Origin: a virus
Virus record (IMG/VR): IMGVR_UViG_3300042298_002883
Span: 1-23,485 of that record
Strand: one strand, 5' to 3'
DNA length: 23,485 nt
Shown here: positions 1 to 5,064 of the stretch, one piece after another
Layout: each line of letters opens with the position of its first letter
How positions within the stretch are numbered: position 1 is the stretch's first letter
Position numbers and translations under genes: made by a program
Notes under the pieces: model-generated
Seen by the model: only the letters and a program-made list of their open reading frames with translations
Databases searched by the model: none
What the model was told of the DNA's origin: nothing

Positions 1-55
1 TGGAGAGGGTATCACCACCGGTGCCGTTGAGATGGATGGTAGGCAGCGTGTACAT
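1..55 (-). CDS. 5' part of a small phage protein, cut by the window edge
   Basis: The minus strand reads ATG at 55-53 and stays open to the window edge, giving 18 residues that begin MYTLPTIHLNGTGG. The start overlaps the stop of the upstream gene as TGATG, typical of translational coupling. From memory, a short phage protein family starts with a similar LPTIHLNGT motif. Its function is unknown and the rest of the gene lies outside the window. Confidence 0.6.
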   Translation of the reverse strand, partial: MYTLPTIHLNGTGGDTLS

Positions 56-357
56 CAGATTTTGTAAGAGCGGTTGAAAGGATAGAACACTGGCATTTCA
101 CAGTCGTCATCTTCATCTTCATTCTCATCTTCAATTGCATCCCAATCAGTGTTGAAGTAGTTGTTAGCCCACCTGATCAGATTTTCATCTGACCAAAAGC
201 AGGTCATGGGAGCGCTGTAGTCTTTATAGGCAATGTCAACCCAGTGAGAGATCTCACCGAGACCACCGTGTTGTGTGCGCGTCATCATTCCTGCTTCTTC
301 ACAGGCCTGAAAGACTTCTGCAACGGTGGAGAATGTACGGGGGGTTGTTGTTTCCAT
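55..357 (-). CDS. Small acidic protein of unknown function (100 aa)
   Basis: The gene encodes 100 residues starting METTTPRTF and ending FNRSYKI. The N-terminal half has a helix-like stretch (TVAEVFQACEEAGMM). Residues about 76-87 form a strongly acidic run (EDENEDEDDDCE), a feature of some DNA-mimic or host-modulating phage proteins, though that is not proof of such a role. The leader before the ATG is CA-rich (ACATCACACCACACC) with no Shine-Dalgarno sequence. It shares the strand and small size of its neighbours and its stop overlaps the next start. I do not recognise a family. Confidence 0.7.
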   Translation of the reverse strand: METTTPRTFSTVAEVFQACEEAGMMTRTQHGGLGEISHWVDIAYKDYSAPMTCFWSDENLIRWANNYFNTDWDAIEDENEDEDDDCEMPVFYPFNRSYKI

Positions 358-392
358 GGTGTGGTGTGATGTTGGATTAGATACTGATTCGA

Positions 393-650
393 CTATTGCT
401 GCATTGGAATCTTTGCAAACTCCTCAATCAGCTGTTGCTCAGAATAGTTTTCATATTGAGGTTGATTTGTTTCGCAATGCTCAGGCTGCTTCTTGATGCA
501 AACGCTTTCGTTATCAACAAAGTAATAATGCAAGCCTTCTGCTGCAAGCATGGTGAAACAGTTACCGATAGTTCGATACTGTTGGCGAGCCATTTCTTTG
601 AGCAGATAATACTGATGCTCGGTGAGTTTGATGCTGATGGCGTAGTCCAT
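393..650 (-). CDS. Ribbon-helix-helix-like small protein (85 aa)
   Basis: The first 45 residues fit the ribbon-helix-helix (CopG/Arc) pattern. There is a short strand (YAISIKLT), a helix (EHQYYLLKEMARQQ), a turn (YRTIG) and a second helix (NCFTMLAAEGLHYYF). Proteins of this class dimerise and bind operators through the N-terminal strand, so a transcriptional role is plausible. The remaining 40 residues are polar and end in a possible amphipathic helix (EQQLIEEFAKI). The leader is CA-rich (CACACACCACAAACACC) without a Shine-Dalgarno sequence. The family call is inferred from the pattern only. Confidence 0.65.
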   Translation of the reverse strand: MDYAISIKLTEHQYYLLKEMARQQYRTIGNCFTMLAAEGLHYYFVDNESVCIKKQPEHCETNQPQYENYSEQQLIEEFAKIPMQQ

Positions 651-685
651 GGTGTTTGTGGTGTGTGTGGGCTATGTGTTTATGT

Positions 686-883
686 TTAGAGAGGCATTAC
701 CTCTTGCGGTTGCTGGAATCGGCCGGCAGGTCCGAACTCGACGAGCAGGTGAGGGAATGCATCCCAGATCCGTTGCCGATTGCTGGGATCAGCACAGCGG
801 AGAGCAGCGGCCAGGCTTTTGACAAAGGATCCGCCGAAGCGCTCCATGCAGAGCAGCGTGGCCTGAAATTCGTTAGGTGTCAT
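686..883 (-). CDS. Small conserved phage protein (65 aa)
   Basis: The 65-residue product starts MTPNEFQATLLCMERFGGSF. It contains the string KSLAAALRCADPSNRQRIWDAF, broken here as KSLAAALRCAD, then PSNRQRI, then WDAFPHL. A short family with the pattern phage-F-(V/A)-x-ALA-x-A-x-x-x-AD-x-x-NR-x-x-x-x-x-AFP is, from memory, common in phages and prophages with no known function. The leader is again CA-rich (CACACACCACCGCACCAACACC). It lies between two genes of the same strand. Confidence 0.7.
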   Translation of the reverse strand: MTPNEFQATLLCMERFGGSFVKSLAAALRCADPSNRQRIWDAFPHLLVEFGPAGRFQQPQEVMPL

Positions 884-935
884 GGTGTTGGTGCGGTGGT
901 GTGTGCGTTGGAAGTCTACCGGATTTTGGATGGGC

Positions 936-1211
936 TCAATCCTTTGTTGCGCTTTCTAACATTGCAAGAGAAGATGAAACCGCAGCGTGCATGTCCTTGA
1001 GCCATGCAATGCGCTGATCTTTCCCATCTGTTCTAAGTGCCATGTTGTGGACATAACACAGGATTGCACCTCGAAGTACATCTAATGGAACACCTTCAAT
1101 GCTTAGTATTTCATTTGTACTGTGATCATTGAACATGATCTCTTCGTCAGCGTTGCAGATGTGCATGCTGCAAGAAGCGATGCTATATGTGGTGATTGTT
1201 GATTTGTTCAT
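936..1211 (-). CDS. Hypothetical protein (91 aa)
   Basis: The start MNKSTITTY at 1211 lies nine bases beyond the upstream stop at 1220. The C-terminal half is helical (VLRGAILCYVHNMAL, then IAWLKDMHAAVSSSLAMLES). No catalytic motif or family is recognised. The leader TCTAATCATCACC has no Shine-Dalgarno sequence. The close spacing to 1220-1423 suggests co-transcription. The reading frame is accepted because strand, spacing and composition agree with its neighbours. Confidence 0.65.
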   Translation of the reverse strand: MNKSTITTYSIASCSMHICNADEEIMFNDHSTNEILSIEGVPLDVLRGAILCYVHNMALRTDGKDQRIAWLKDMHAAVSSSLAMLESATKD

Positions 1212-1219
1212 GGTGATGA

Positions 1220-1423
1220 TTAGATCGATTCAATGAAACCAAGTTGGAGATCATGGAGGGGACCGAAGTCCCCCCGTGGCTTGAGCTGATACCAGTTGAG
1301 ATCCCAGCCATTGGCCAGGCGGTCTTCTTTGATCAGCGTTTCGATGTCGCGAACATCATCAATCCCACCAGAGACAGAGATCCTGATCTTGTTGGGGTTG
1401 CGGTCGCGGCGGGAGTCAGACAT
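1220..1423 (-). CDS. Hypothetical protein (67 aa)
   Basis: The product is 67 residues, starting MSDSRRDRNPNKIRISVSGG. A basic N-terminus is followed by a strand-like KIRISVSG and a helix (DDVRDIETLIKEDRLANG), then WDLNWYQLKPRGDFG. The pattern suggests a small alpha/beta fold, with no known function. It sits 26 bases downstream of the zinc-finger gene at 1450-1992, in the same direction. Confidence 0.65.
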   Translation of the reverse strand: MSDSRRDRNPNKIRISVSGGIDDVRDIETLIKEDRLANGWDLNWYQLKPRGDFGPLHDLQLGFIESI

Positions 1424-1449
1424 GGGCGAAGGTTAAGGTTTGATTAAGG

Positions 1450-1992
1450 TCAGAGCAGCTCGAAGAGCTCCTCCATGGGCTTGTTTTCGTCAGCCACTGG
1501 CCCACCAGGGAACGCAGCAGCTGGCATGTACCGCTCCTGTGGTGCAGTGCCGTACATGGCCGATTGCCAACGAGCACGACCGGCAGACCGGTGGCCTGTC
1601 AGGTGTTCAGCGAGCATCTCAGCCGCCACTTCGAGCAGATCTTTGTAGGGATCAGCAGCGATGTCCATTTGCGCCGCCATGGGCAGGCAAACGTCAGCAC
1701 CAGTGTGGAACCGGGCCATGCGCCAGATGAAATAGGCGCGGGTGTCATCGGGCCGCTTCGAGCGCAGCTTGCCTGGCTTGCGCCCTTTGACTGCCTGCAC
1801 CAGAGCAGGGATGTCCGGCTTGGTGAAATGGCCAACGCCATCACACCAGATGCAGGGCTTCTCCCGGCGCGGGTAGTGCTTCCCTTCCATCGAAGTCCAG
1901 GCCTCATGGATGGTCAGCTTTGACCCCTGGCACTTGACGCAGGGCAGCATTTCGGTGTTGATCTGTTGCTGGAGCTTGTCAGCGGTGGTCAT
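1450..1992 (-). CDS. Zinc-finger-containing conserved phage protein (180 aa)
   Basis: I place the start at 1992 (MTTADKLQQQ) because the conserved CCACCTAGTACGGACA element ends six bases upstream; a longer frame exists but overlaps the previous gene. Residues about 18-56 carry two CxxC pairs (CVKCQGS and CIWCDGVGH), like the cysteine-rich zinc modules of DnaJ-type proteins. The C-terminal half has RAYFIWRMARFHTGADVCLP, DPYKDLL and GRARWQ. I recall these motifs from a widespread small phage family of unknown role. Nucleic-acid or protein binding through zinc is an inference. Confidence 0.8.
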   Translation of the reverse strand: MTTADKLQQQINTEMLPCVKCQGSKLTIHEAWTSMEGKHYPRREKPCIWCDGVGHFTKPDIPALVQAVKGRKPGKLRSKRPDDTRAYFIWRMARFHTGADVCLPMAAQMDIAADPYKDLLEVAAEMLAEHLTGHRSAGRARWQSAMYGTAPQERYMPAAAFPGGPVADENKPMEELFELL

Positions 1993-1997
1993 TGGTT

Positions 1998-2014
1998 TGT
2001 CCGTACTAGGTGGG
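1998..2014 (-). promoter_or_regulatory. CCACCTAGTACGGACA translation-start element of the zinc-finger gene
   Basis: The whole 22-bp junction between the stop at 2015 and the ATG at 1992 is occupied by this element. The same 15-16 bases recur before the genes starting at 2239 and 2494. The GATTCTCCCTCTC segment that precedes it in the other copies here lies inside the end of the upstream gene. ACGGA could act as a weak Shine-Dalgarno sequence; the conserved CCACCTAG part is unexplained. Confidence 0.6.
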
Positions 2015-2239
2015 TCAGTAGAGAGGGAGAATCGTTGGCGTAAACGATCCAACCCGATTGCCGTTGCTGTCGTTCAGGGTCGGATACTGACCATAACGGG
2101 GGTCCAGATAACGGCTGTCTGCTTCCAGTCTGTCTGCCAGGTCGCGAAGGATCCGGCCGACCTCCTGGGCCTGGTCATCATAGGTGACACCAAAGGCGTC
2201 ATTGTCAACCAGCAGTGTGATGTTGATGCAATGGTCCAT
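2015..2239 (-). CDS. Small conserved phage protein (74 aa)
   Basis: The 74-residue product contains YDDQAQEVGRILRDLADRLE, followed by a C-terminal TLNDSNGNRVGSF. The pairing of a VxRILRDLADRLE helix with an L-x-D-x-NGN-x-VG strand turn is, from memory, a common short phage and plasmid family without a known function. The start at 2239 follows the CCACCTAGTACGGACA element by three bases. Its last codons (TILPLY) are encoded by a GATTCTCCCTCTC segment shared with the neighbouring intergenic cassettes. Confidence 0.8.
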   Translation of the reverse strand: MDHCINITLLVDNDAFGVTYDDQAQEVGRILRDLADRLEADSRYLDPRYGQYPTLNDSNGNRVGSFTPTILPLY

Positions 2240-2305
2240 GTTGTCCGTACTAGGTGGGGAGAGGGATGAATCCCTCAGTGGGAGCCTAAGCCCCCAGGGA
2301 GAGAA
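2240..2305 (-). repeat. 66-bp intergenic cassette, copy 1
   Basis: This stretch runs from the stop of the 2306-2494 gene to the ATG at 2239. On the minus strand it contains TTCTCTCCC, a GC-rich imperfect hairpin (GGGGGCTTAGGCTCCC), a hairpin of GAGGGA and TCCCTC arms (2261-2276), and CCACCTAGTACGGACA. It has the same length and order of parts as 2495-2560. There is no T-tract, so it does not look like an intrinsic terminator. Confidence 0.75.
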
Positions 2306-2494
2306 TCAGAGCGGGAGCTGCACCATCATGGGCACGTCATGGATGCGACGCAGCAATGTACGGCGCTCCCGTAACAATCGATCAGCAGCATCGCCAGACA
2401 GGCGAGGCAGGATCTTCTCGATGATGCGAACCCTAGCCTGCCAGGCAGGAACGTTGGGGTCGTTGACGACAGGCAGATGTGAAAGGTCGAGCAT
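2306..2494 (-). CDS. Hypothetical protein (62 aa)
   Basis: The 62-residue product starts MLDLSHLPVVND. It is mostly helical and basic (RVRIIEKILPRLS, then DAADRLLRERRTLLRRIHD). No family is recognised; the arginine-rich helix could contact nucleic acid, but this is speculative. The gene is flanked on both sides by copies of the 66-bp cassette, so gene and cassette may have been duplicated or inserted as a unit. The start follows CCACCTAGTACGGACA by six bases. Confidence 0.7.
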   Translation of the reverse strand: MLDLSHLPVVNDPNVPAWQARVRIIEKILPRLSGDAADRLLRERRTLLRRIHDVPMMVQLPL

Positions 2495-2560
2495 TGGTCT
2501 GTCCGTACTAGGTGGAGAGAGGGAGAATCCCTCAGAGGGGCGGGTGCCCCTGGGAGAGAA
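2495..2560 (-). repeat. 66-bp intergenic cassette, copy 2
   Basis: This is the second copy of the junction cassette, between the stop of 2561-2713 and the ATG at 2494. It has a perfect 6-bp-stem hairpin (AGGGGC, loop GGGT, GCCCCT; 2536-2551). A second hairpin follows (GAGGGA, loop GAA, TCCCTC; 2519-2533), then CCACCTAGTACGGACA. Two hairpins in series just before a start codon could affect RNA processing or stability; this is inference. Confidence 0.8.
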
Positions 2561-2713
2561 TCATAGCAGCCAGAGAATGGTCATGGCCCCCAACATGATC
2601 AGCAGAATAGTCTGCTGCTGCTGGAGAGCATCGATCCGCTCTGCCTGGGTTGAGGTTAACTCTACAGCCGCATCGATGATGTCGGCCTTGGAGCTGCGCT
2701 CGGTGATGTTCAT
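2561..2713 (-). CDS. Small tail-anchored membrane protein candidate (50 aa)
   Basis: I choose the start at 2713 (MNITERSSK) because CACCTAGAAC precedes it, matching the start element of its neighbours; a longer in-frame ATG at 2797 lacks this. Residues 1-33 are polar and helical (DAAVELTSTQAERIDALQQQQ). Residues about 34-50 form one hydrophobic segment (TILLIMLGAMTILWLL) ending at the C-terminus. This is a tail-anchored layout, possible in small lysis or host-membrane proteins. It is the first gene after the regulatory region, so probably the first of its operon. Confidence 0.65.
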   Translation of the reverse strand: MNITERSSKADIIDAAVELTSTQAERIDALQQQQTILLIMLGAMTILWLL

Positions 2714-2832
2714 GGTTCTAGGTGCGGTGGCGGTTTCTATGTCCGCCGTGATCTGACTGTAGAGCACCGAGGGGCGGAACCCCTGGCAATGAAACAACTG
2801 TTTAAAGTGTTAACAGAAGTACATAAATCCCG

Positions 2833-2861
2833 ATTAAATGCATGACCATGTACTGATGCAA
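2833..2861 (-). promoter_or_regulatory. Candidate sigma70-type promoter for the 2713-to-1 operon
   Basis: On the minus strand TTGCAT (2861-2856) is followed after exactly 17 bases by TTTAAT (2838-2833), an acceptable -35/-10 pair. A CATGTACT box (2847-2854) lies inside the spacer and other AGTACA boxes flank it, which suggests repression by a protein binding these boxes. Transcription would run into 2561-2713 about 120 bases downstream. Confidence 0.45.
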
Positions 2862-2884
2862 AAGTACACAACCATGTACTTGCA
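2857..2884. repeat. Inverted repeat TGCA(AA)AGTACA / TGTACTTGCA
   Basis: Two 10-bp arms, the left one with two extra A residues, are separated by six bases. The arms contain the AGTACA box seen repeatedly in this region. One arm overlaps the proposed -35 hexamer, which fits an operator for a dimeric repressor. Confidence 0.5.
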
Positions 2885-3110
2885 TTAATACATTATTCCA
2901 CAGGTCCTGCCGAACTACCCAAAAAACCGCACGAATCGTCAGGCCCCTTTCTTGAGAAGCGCTGCGCTGCAAGGGATCTCAGAGGGATGTGACAGTGTGT
3001 AAAGTGTCACAAGTACATGTATTACGTACTTAACTAGGGTGATTTTGGGCGGTTCCGAGCTTAGCATAGGTGATTTTACGTCAAAATTGTGTGACGATTT
3101 ATGAATTGGC

Positions 3111-3166
3111 ACATTGTTACAGGTTGTTGCGCACTATCAACATGTAAATCACTATCAACTATCAAC
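3111..3166. repeat. CACTATCAAC repeats and ACATTGTTACA element
   Basis: ACATTGTTACA (3111-3121) is followed by CACTATCAAC at 3132-3141 and 3150-3159, and by ACTATCAAC at 3158-3166. The same elements recur at 4217-4226 and 4225-4235, again directly beside a minus-strand terminator. Read on the minus strand the repeat is GTTGATAGT, which could supply TTGATA-type -35 hexamers. Confidence 0.55.
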
Positions 3167-3187
3167 AAAAATGCCCCTTGCGGGGCA
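3166..3187 (-). terminator. Intrinsic terminator after the 44-aa gene
   Basis: On the minus strand TGCCCC, loop GCAA, GGGGCA is followed by TTTTTG. It begins 13 bases after the stop of 3200-3334. This is a standard rho-independent layout and it ends the 4096-to-3200 transcription unit. Confidence 0.8.
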
Positions 3188-3199
3188 AAATCGTTAATT

Positions 3200-3334
3200 T
3201 CAGCCAAAATAGAGTCCGTCGTCGGGTGATTCATCGGTTTCATAGCCGATTTCATCGTCTTCGGGCAGGCCATCGGCTGGTTCTTGCCATTCAAGCGGGA
3301 CAATCCAGCCAAAATAAGGTGAATCGTAGGTCAT
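3200..3334 (-). CDS. Small acidic protein (44 aa)
   Basis: The minus-strand frame runs from ATG at 3334 to TGA at 3200 and gives 44 residues. They start MTYDSPYFGWIVPLEW and end SPDDGLYFG. The middle is acidic (LPEDDEIGYETDE). The start is supported by the CCACCTAGAACGGA element five bases upstream and the end by a terminator close downstream; a longer frame over the same bases lacks such signals. The matching SPYFG and GLYFG ends are curious. No family is recognised. Confidence 0.7.
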   Translation of the reverse strand: MTYDSPYFGWIVPLEWQEPADGLPEDDEIGYETDESPDDGLYFG

Positions 3335-3357
3335 GATCCGTTCTAGGTGGGTTGGAT

Positions 3358-3375
3358 GGGGCCCCGCAGGGCCCC
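3358..3375 (-). repeat. GC-rich hairpin at a gene junction
   Basis: GGGGCCC and GGGCCCC arms enclose a 4-base loop in the 48-bp gap between the stop at 3383 and the ATG at 3334. No T-tract follows. On the minus strand the CCACCTAGAACGGA start element comes next, the same order of parts as in the 66-bp cassettes. Confidence 0.7.
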
Positions 3376-3382
3376 GATTGCG

Positions 3383-4096
3383 TCAATTGTAGCTGATTTG
3401 GGCAGCTTTGACGCCGTGGGCGTTGATCACCACGTTTGCAGAGTCGCCGTCGCACAGTGTGCAACGCTCGCAAGTGGTTTTGGCACCACGCTCGACGCTA
3501 GCGGCACAGTGAACCGTGCCAGATGGAGCGGGTTCGGCGGCTGGCTTGACCAGAAAGGTCCGCCAACCGTGCGCCGTAGCGTCCAGGTAATCTACCACAC
3601 CGTCGCAAGACGCCTGGCAGATGCCCTTCAGGTGCTGCGCCCAGGGCTGACGCCACTGGTGAGTGTAACCCGTGTGGCTCCCGCAATATTGCAGGATATT
3701 GTCCCAAACCTGAGCCGGGACCATGGCAGGATCACCAGCGGCACCAAATCGGACGCTAGCATCGCTGAAAATGGGCCAAGCGTAACCAATATGAGGGTAA
3801 CCGCCACGCTTGTAGCACTGCCACACGCTAAGCGGGGCCTGATACCAGCGAACGTAGCAAGTTCCGTTGTTGTAACCTGCATGACCGCAGTCACCGCAGA
3901 CGCTGCGGCCCCGGCCATCTTTGAAAGCCTCGTTAGGCTTGCAATCTTGGCGCAAAATCCAGATCTGCAGCATCGATCCCGTCTTGCCATTGGCAGACCT
4001 TTCGGTCAGACCCGTGACAATGCAAACGATCGGAGCCCCGTCGATCGGGCTCAGGCCCTCCCACAGGATGCGGCCGTTCATGTTGGGCTTGGTCAT
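3383..4096 (-). CDS. Conserved phage protein with cysteine clusters (237 aa)
   Basis: The 237-residue product contains CGDCGHAGYNNGTCYVRW at about residues 65-82. It also has the motifs WQCYKRGGYP, RFGAAGDPAMVPAQVW and TGYTHQWR, and a C-terminal CERCTLCDGD. This motif series is, from memory, characteristic of a phage and plasmid family of unknown function (ending in a GYTHQW segment). The clustered cysteines suggest zinc or an iron-sulfur cluster. The start follows CTTAGAACG, a variant of the local start element. It is likely co-transcribed with 3200-3334. Confidence 0.8.
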   Translation of the reverse strand: MTKPNMNGRILWEGLSPIDGAPIVCIVTGLTERSANGKTGSMLQIWILRQDCKPNEAFKDGRGRSVCGDCGHAGYNNGTCYVRWYQAPLSVWQCYKRGGYPHIGYAWPIFSDASVRFGAAGDPAMVPAQVWDNILQYCGSHTGYTHQWRQPWAQHLKGICQASCDGVVDYLDATAHGWRTFLVKPAAEPAPSGTVHCAASVERGAKTTCERCTLCDGDSANVVINAHGVKAAQISYN

Positions 4097-4234
4097 CGCG
4101 TTCTAAGAGCGAGTGAACTGCCGAGCTCGTTGCCCGACCCATCAAGCATAGCCCATCGCCAACCCCCTGGCGCCGAACTTCACAATCGTTGACAATATAA
4201 CCAACTCTTCATGAATCACTATCAACATTGTTAC

Positions 4235-4256
4235 AAAAAAGGGGCCCGAAGGCCCC
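4235..4256 (-). terminator. Intrinsic terminator with C(UUCG)G loop
   Basis: On the minus strand GGGGCC, loop TTCG, GGCCCC is followed directly by TTTTTT. It lies five bases after the stop at 4262 and ends the 4834-to-4262 unit. The cUUCGg tetraloop is unusually stable. Confidence 0.85.
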
Positions 4257-4261
4257 TGGTG

Positions 4262-4522
4262 TCAAGCATATGCTGCAACAATAGTCTCGTAGCAGTTGTC
4301 ACAGGCCAGGTCCCGATCTTCATAGTTGACGGCCAGGTGGACGACGTTCCAGCCGTCTGATCCTGTTGTTGTGCCGATCTGATCCCGCTCAGTCTTGCAA
4401 CAACGATGGCAGAGGCAAGCGCCGTCAGACGTGACAGCGTAACGAGGATAGAAGCCGGGCCAGGAGAACGGTTCGCGGGCCAGGGTATCGGCCAGGCGCA
4501 GGGATTTCGATTGCGTGGTCAT
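4262..4522 (-). CDS. Zinc-ribbon-like conserved small protein (86 aa)
   Basis: The 86-residue product carries CLCHRCC (about residues 36-42) and CDNCYETIVAAYA at the C-terminus. Between them are TTTGSDGWNVV and NYEDRDLACD. The order PGFYPRYAVTSDGACLC, then CC, then a DGW and a terminal CxxC fits a short phage family that I recall, of unknown role. Four cysteines in two pairs suggest one structural zinc. The start is preceded by CCACCTAGCAAGGA, which includes AAGGA, a usable Shine-Dalgarno sequence. A terminator follows the stop. Confidence 0.8.
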   Translation of the reverse strand: MTTQSKSLRLADTLAREPFSWPGFYPRYAVTSDGACLCHRCCKTERDQIGTTTGSDGWNVVHLAVNYEDRDLACDNCYETIVAAYA

Positions 4523-4553
4523 GGTGGTTCCTTGCTAGGTGGATGGATGGATG

Positions 4554-4571
4554 GGGCCCGTTGCCGGGCCC
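4554..4571 (-). repeat. GC-rich hairpin and GGAT repeats at a gene junction
   Basis: GGGCCC arms enclose six bases in the gap between 4586 and 4522, beside three tandem GGAT units. On the minus strand the CCACCTAGCAAGGA element comes next. There is no T-tract. This repeats the hairpin-then-element order seen at the other junctions. Confidence 0.65.
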
Positions 4572-4585
4572 GTTGTCAGTGTAGC

Positions 4586-4834
4586 TCAGCAGGACCGCAG
4601 GAACGCCACAGTCTGGCTTCCCACTGGCCGCAGCTGATACCAATCGCCACAGTCGACTGTCTCGCAGCGAACGCCGGTCAAGCCCAGCGCCGCCTTGCCG
4701 GCAGCAACCACAACACGCTGGCTGGCGCCAGCAGGAGCCGAGAACTCGACCCTGCGAACCCAACTGTAGTTAGCCTCGCCACCAAACGTATCGGTGAACT
4801 CAGCCAGCCAAACCCAAGTCTTTGAAGTGGACAT
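4586..4834 (-). CDS. Small conserved phage protein (82 aa)
   Basis: I choose the start at 4834 (MSTSKTWVW), preceded by CCTAGATGCG; the longer frame starting at 4963 has no support. Motifs are TFGGEANYSWVRR, LTGVRCETVDCGDW and a C-terminal TVAFLRSC. A family with YxWVRR followed by GLTGVR and GDxxxLRPxGS is, from memory, common in phages and unexplained. It is the first gene of the leftward unit that ends at the 4235 terminator. The sequence upstream has TTATAT/TTTACG hexamers that could be a weak promoter. Confidence 0.75.
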   Translation of the reverse strand: MSTSKTWVWLAEFTDTFGGEANYSWVRRVEFSAPAGASQRVVVAAGKAALGLTGVRCETVDCGDWYQLRPVGSQTVAFLRSC

Positions 4835-5064
4835 CGCATCTAGGGCGAACGACTCTGTCAATCTAGCACCCCACCCCACCCCCTGCCAACTGTTACAACA
4901 TATAACTTCTTTTTTTCCTACATCGTAAACTTTTGTGAACGGCGGGCCTGATGCCTGCCGCAAAATTTTCCCAAAATCGACTTTTTTAATGGGCCGGTAG
5001 GGTGTAACAAATCCTCGTATTTATACGCCCTAAAATCATTTATAACGTCAAAAGTACAAATAAG
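4835..5064. promoter_or_regulatory. Divergent intergenic region between leftward and rightward modules
   Basis: The 230-bp region separates the two strands and must hold promoters for both. Visible items are TGTTACAACA (4891), TGTAACAA (5003), a GGCGGGC/GCCTGCC hairpin (about 4941-4959), a CGTAT-TT-ATACG dyad, and TATAAC (5041-5046) as a possible rightward -10. CAAAAGTACA (5049-5058) is the same 10-mer as at 2859-2868. Promoter calls are tentative. Confidence 0.45.

Larger units (their letters stand above)
2714..3165. promoter_or_regulatory. Gene-free regulatory region with multiple dyads
   Basis: No convincing gene is seen in about 450 bases. The stretch holds AGTACA/TGTACT boxes at 2817-2824, 2847-2854, 2862-2869 and 2873-2880. 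It also holds an AAGTAC...GTACTT dyad (3011-3031), a perfect TGTGACA...TGTCACA dyad (2988-3011), and AGCGCTGCGCT (2958-2968). GGTGATTTT occurs twice and CACTATCAAC-type repeats lie at 3132-3166. It could be an operator cluster, a replication origin, or both. The only nearby gene that starts after it is 2561-2713 on the minus strand. Confidence 0.6.

Noticed and set aside
1564-1923. Plus-strand frames opposite the zinc-finger gene
   Set aside because: Two plus frames are open only because of high GC; the minus-strand product has paired CxxC motifs and a start element.
2817-3166. Possible CRISPR-like array or tRNA in the repeat-rich gap
   Set aside because: The repeats are 8-11 bases with irregular spacing and no spacers, and no cloverleaf or T-loop GTTCGA pattern is present.
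3076-3312. 78-residue minus-strand frame crossing the 3166 terminator
   Set aside because: It lacks the local start element and runs through a clear terminator; the 44-residue frame at 3200-3334 explains the region better.
3347-4192. 281-residue plus-strand frame opposite the 3383-4096 gene
   Set aside because: The minus-strand product has conserved cysteine and GYTHQW motifs; the plus-strand product has no recognisable motif and would face both neighbours.
4941-4959. GGCGGGC/GCCTGCC hairpin as a terminator
   Set aside because: No T-run follows directly on either strand, so it is noted only as a hairpin within the divergent region.
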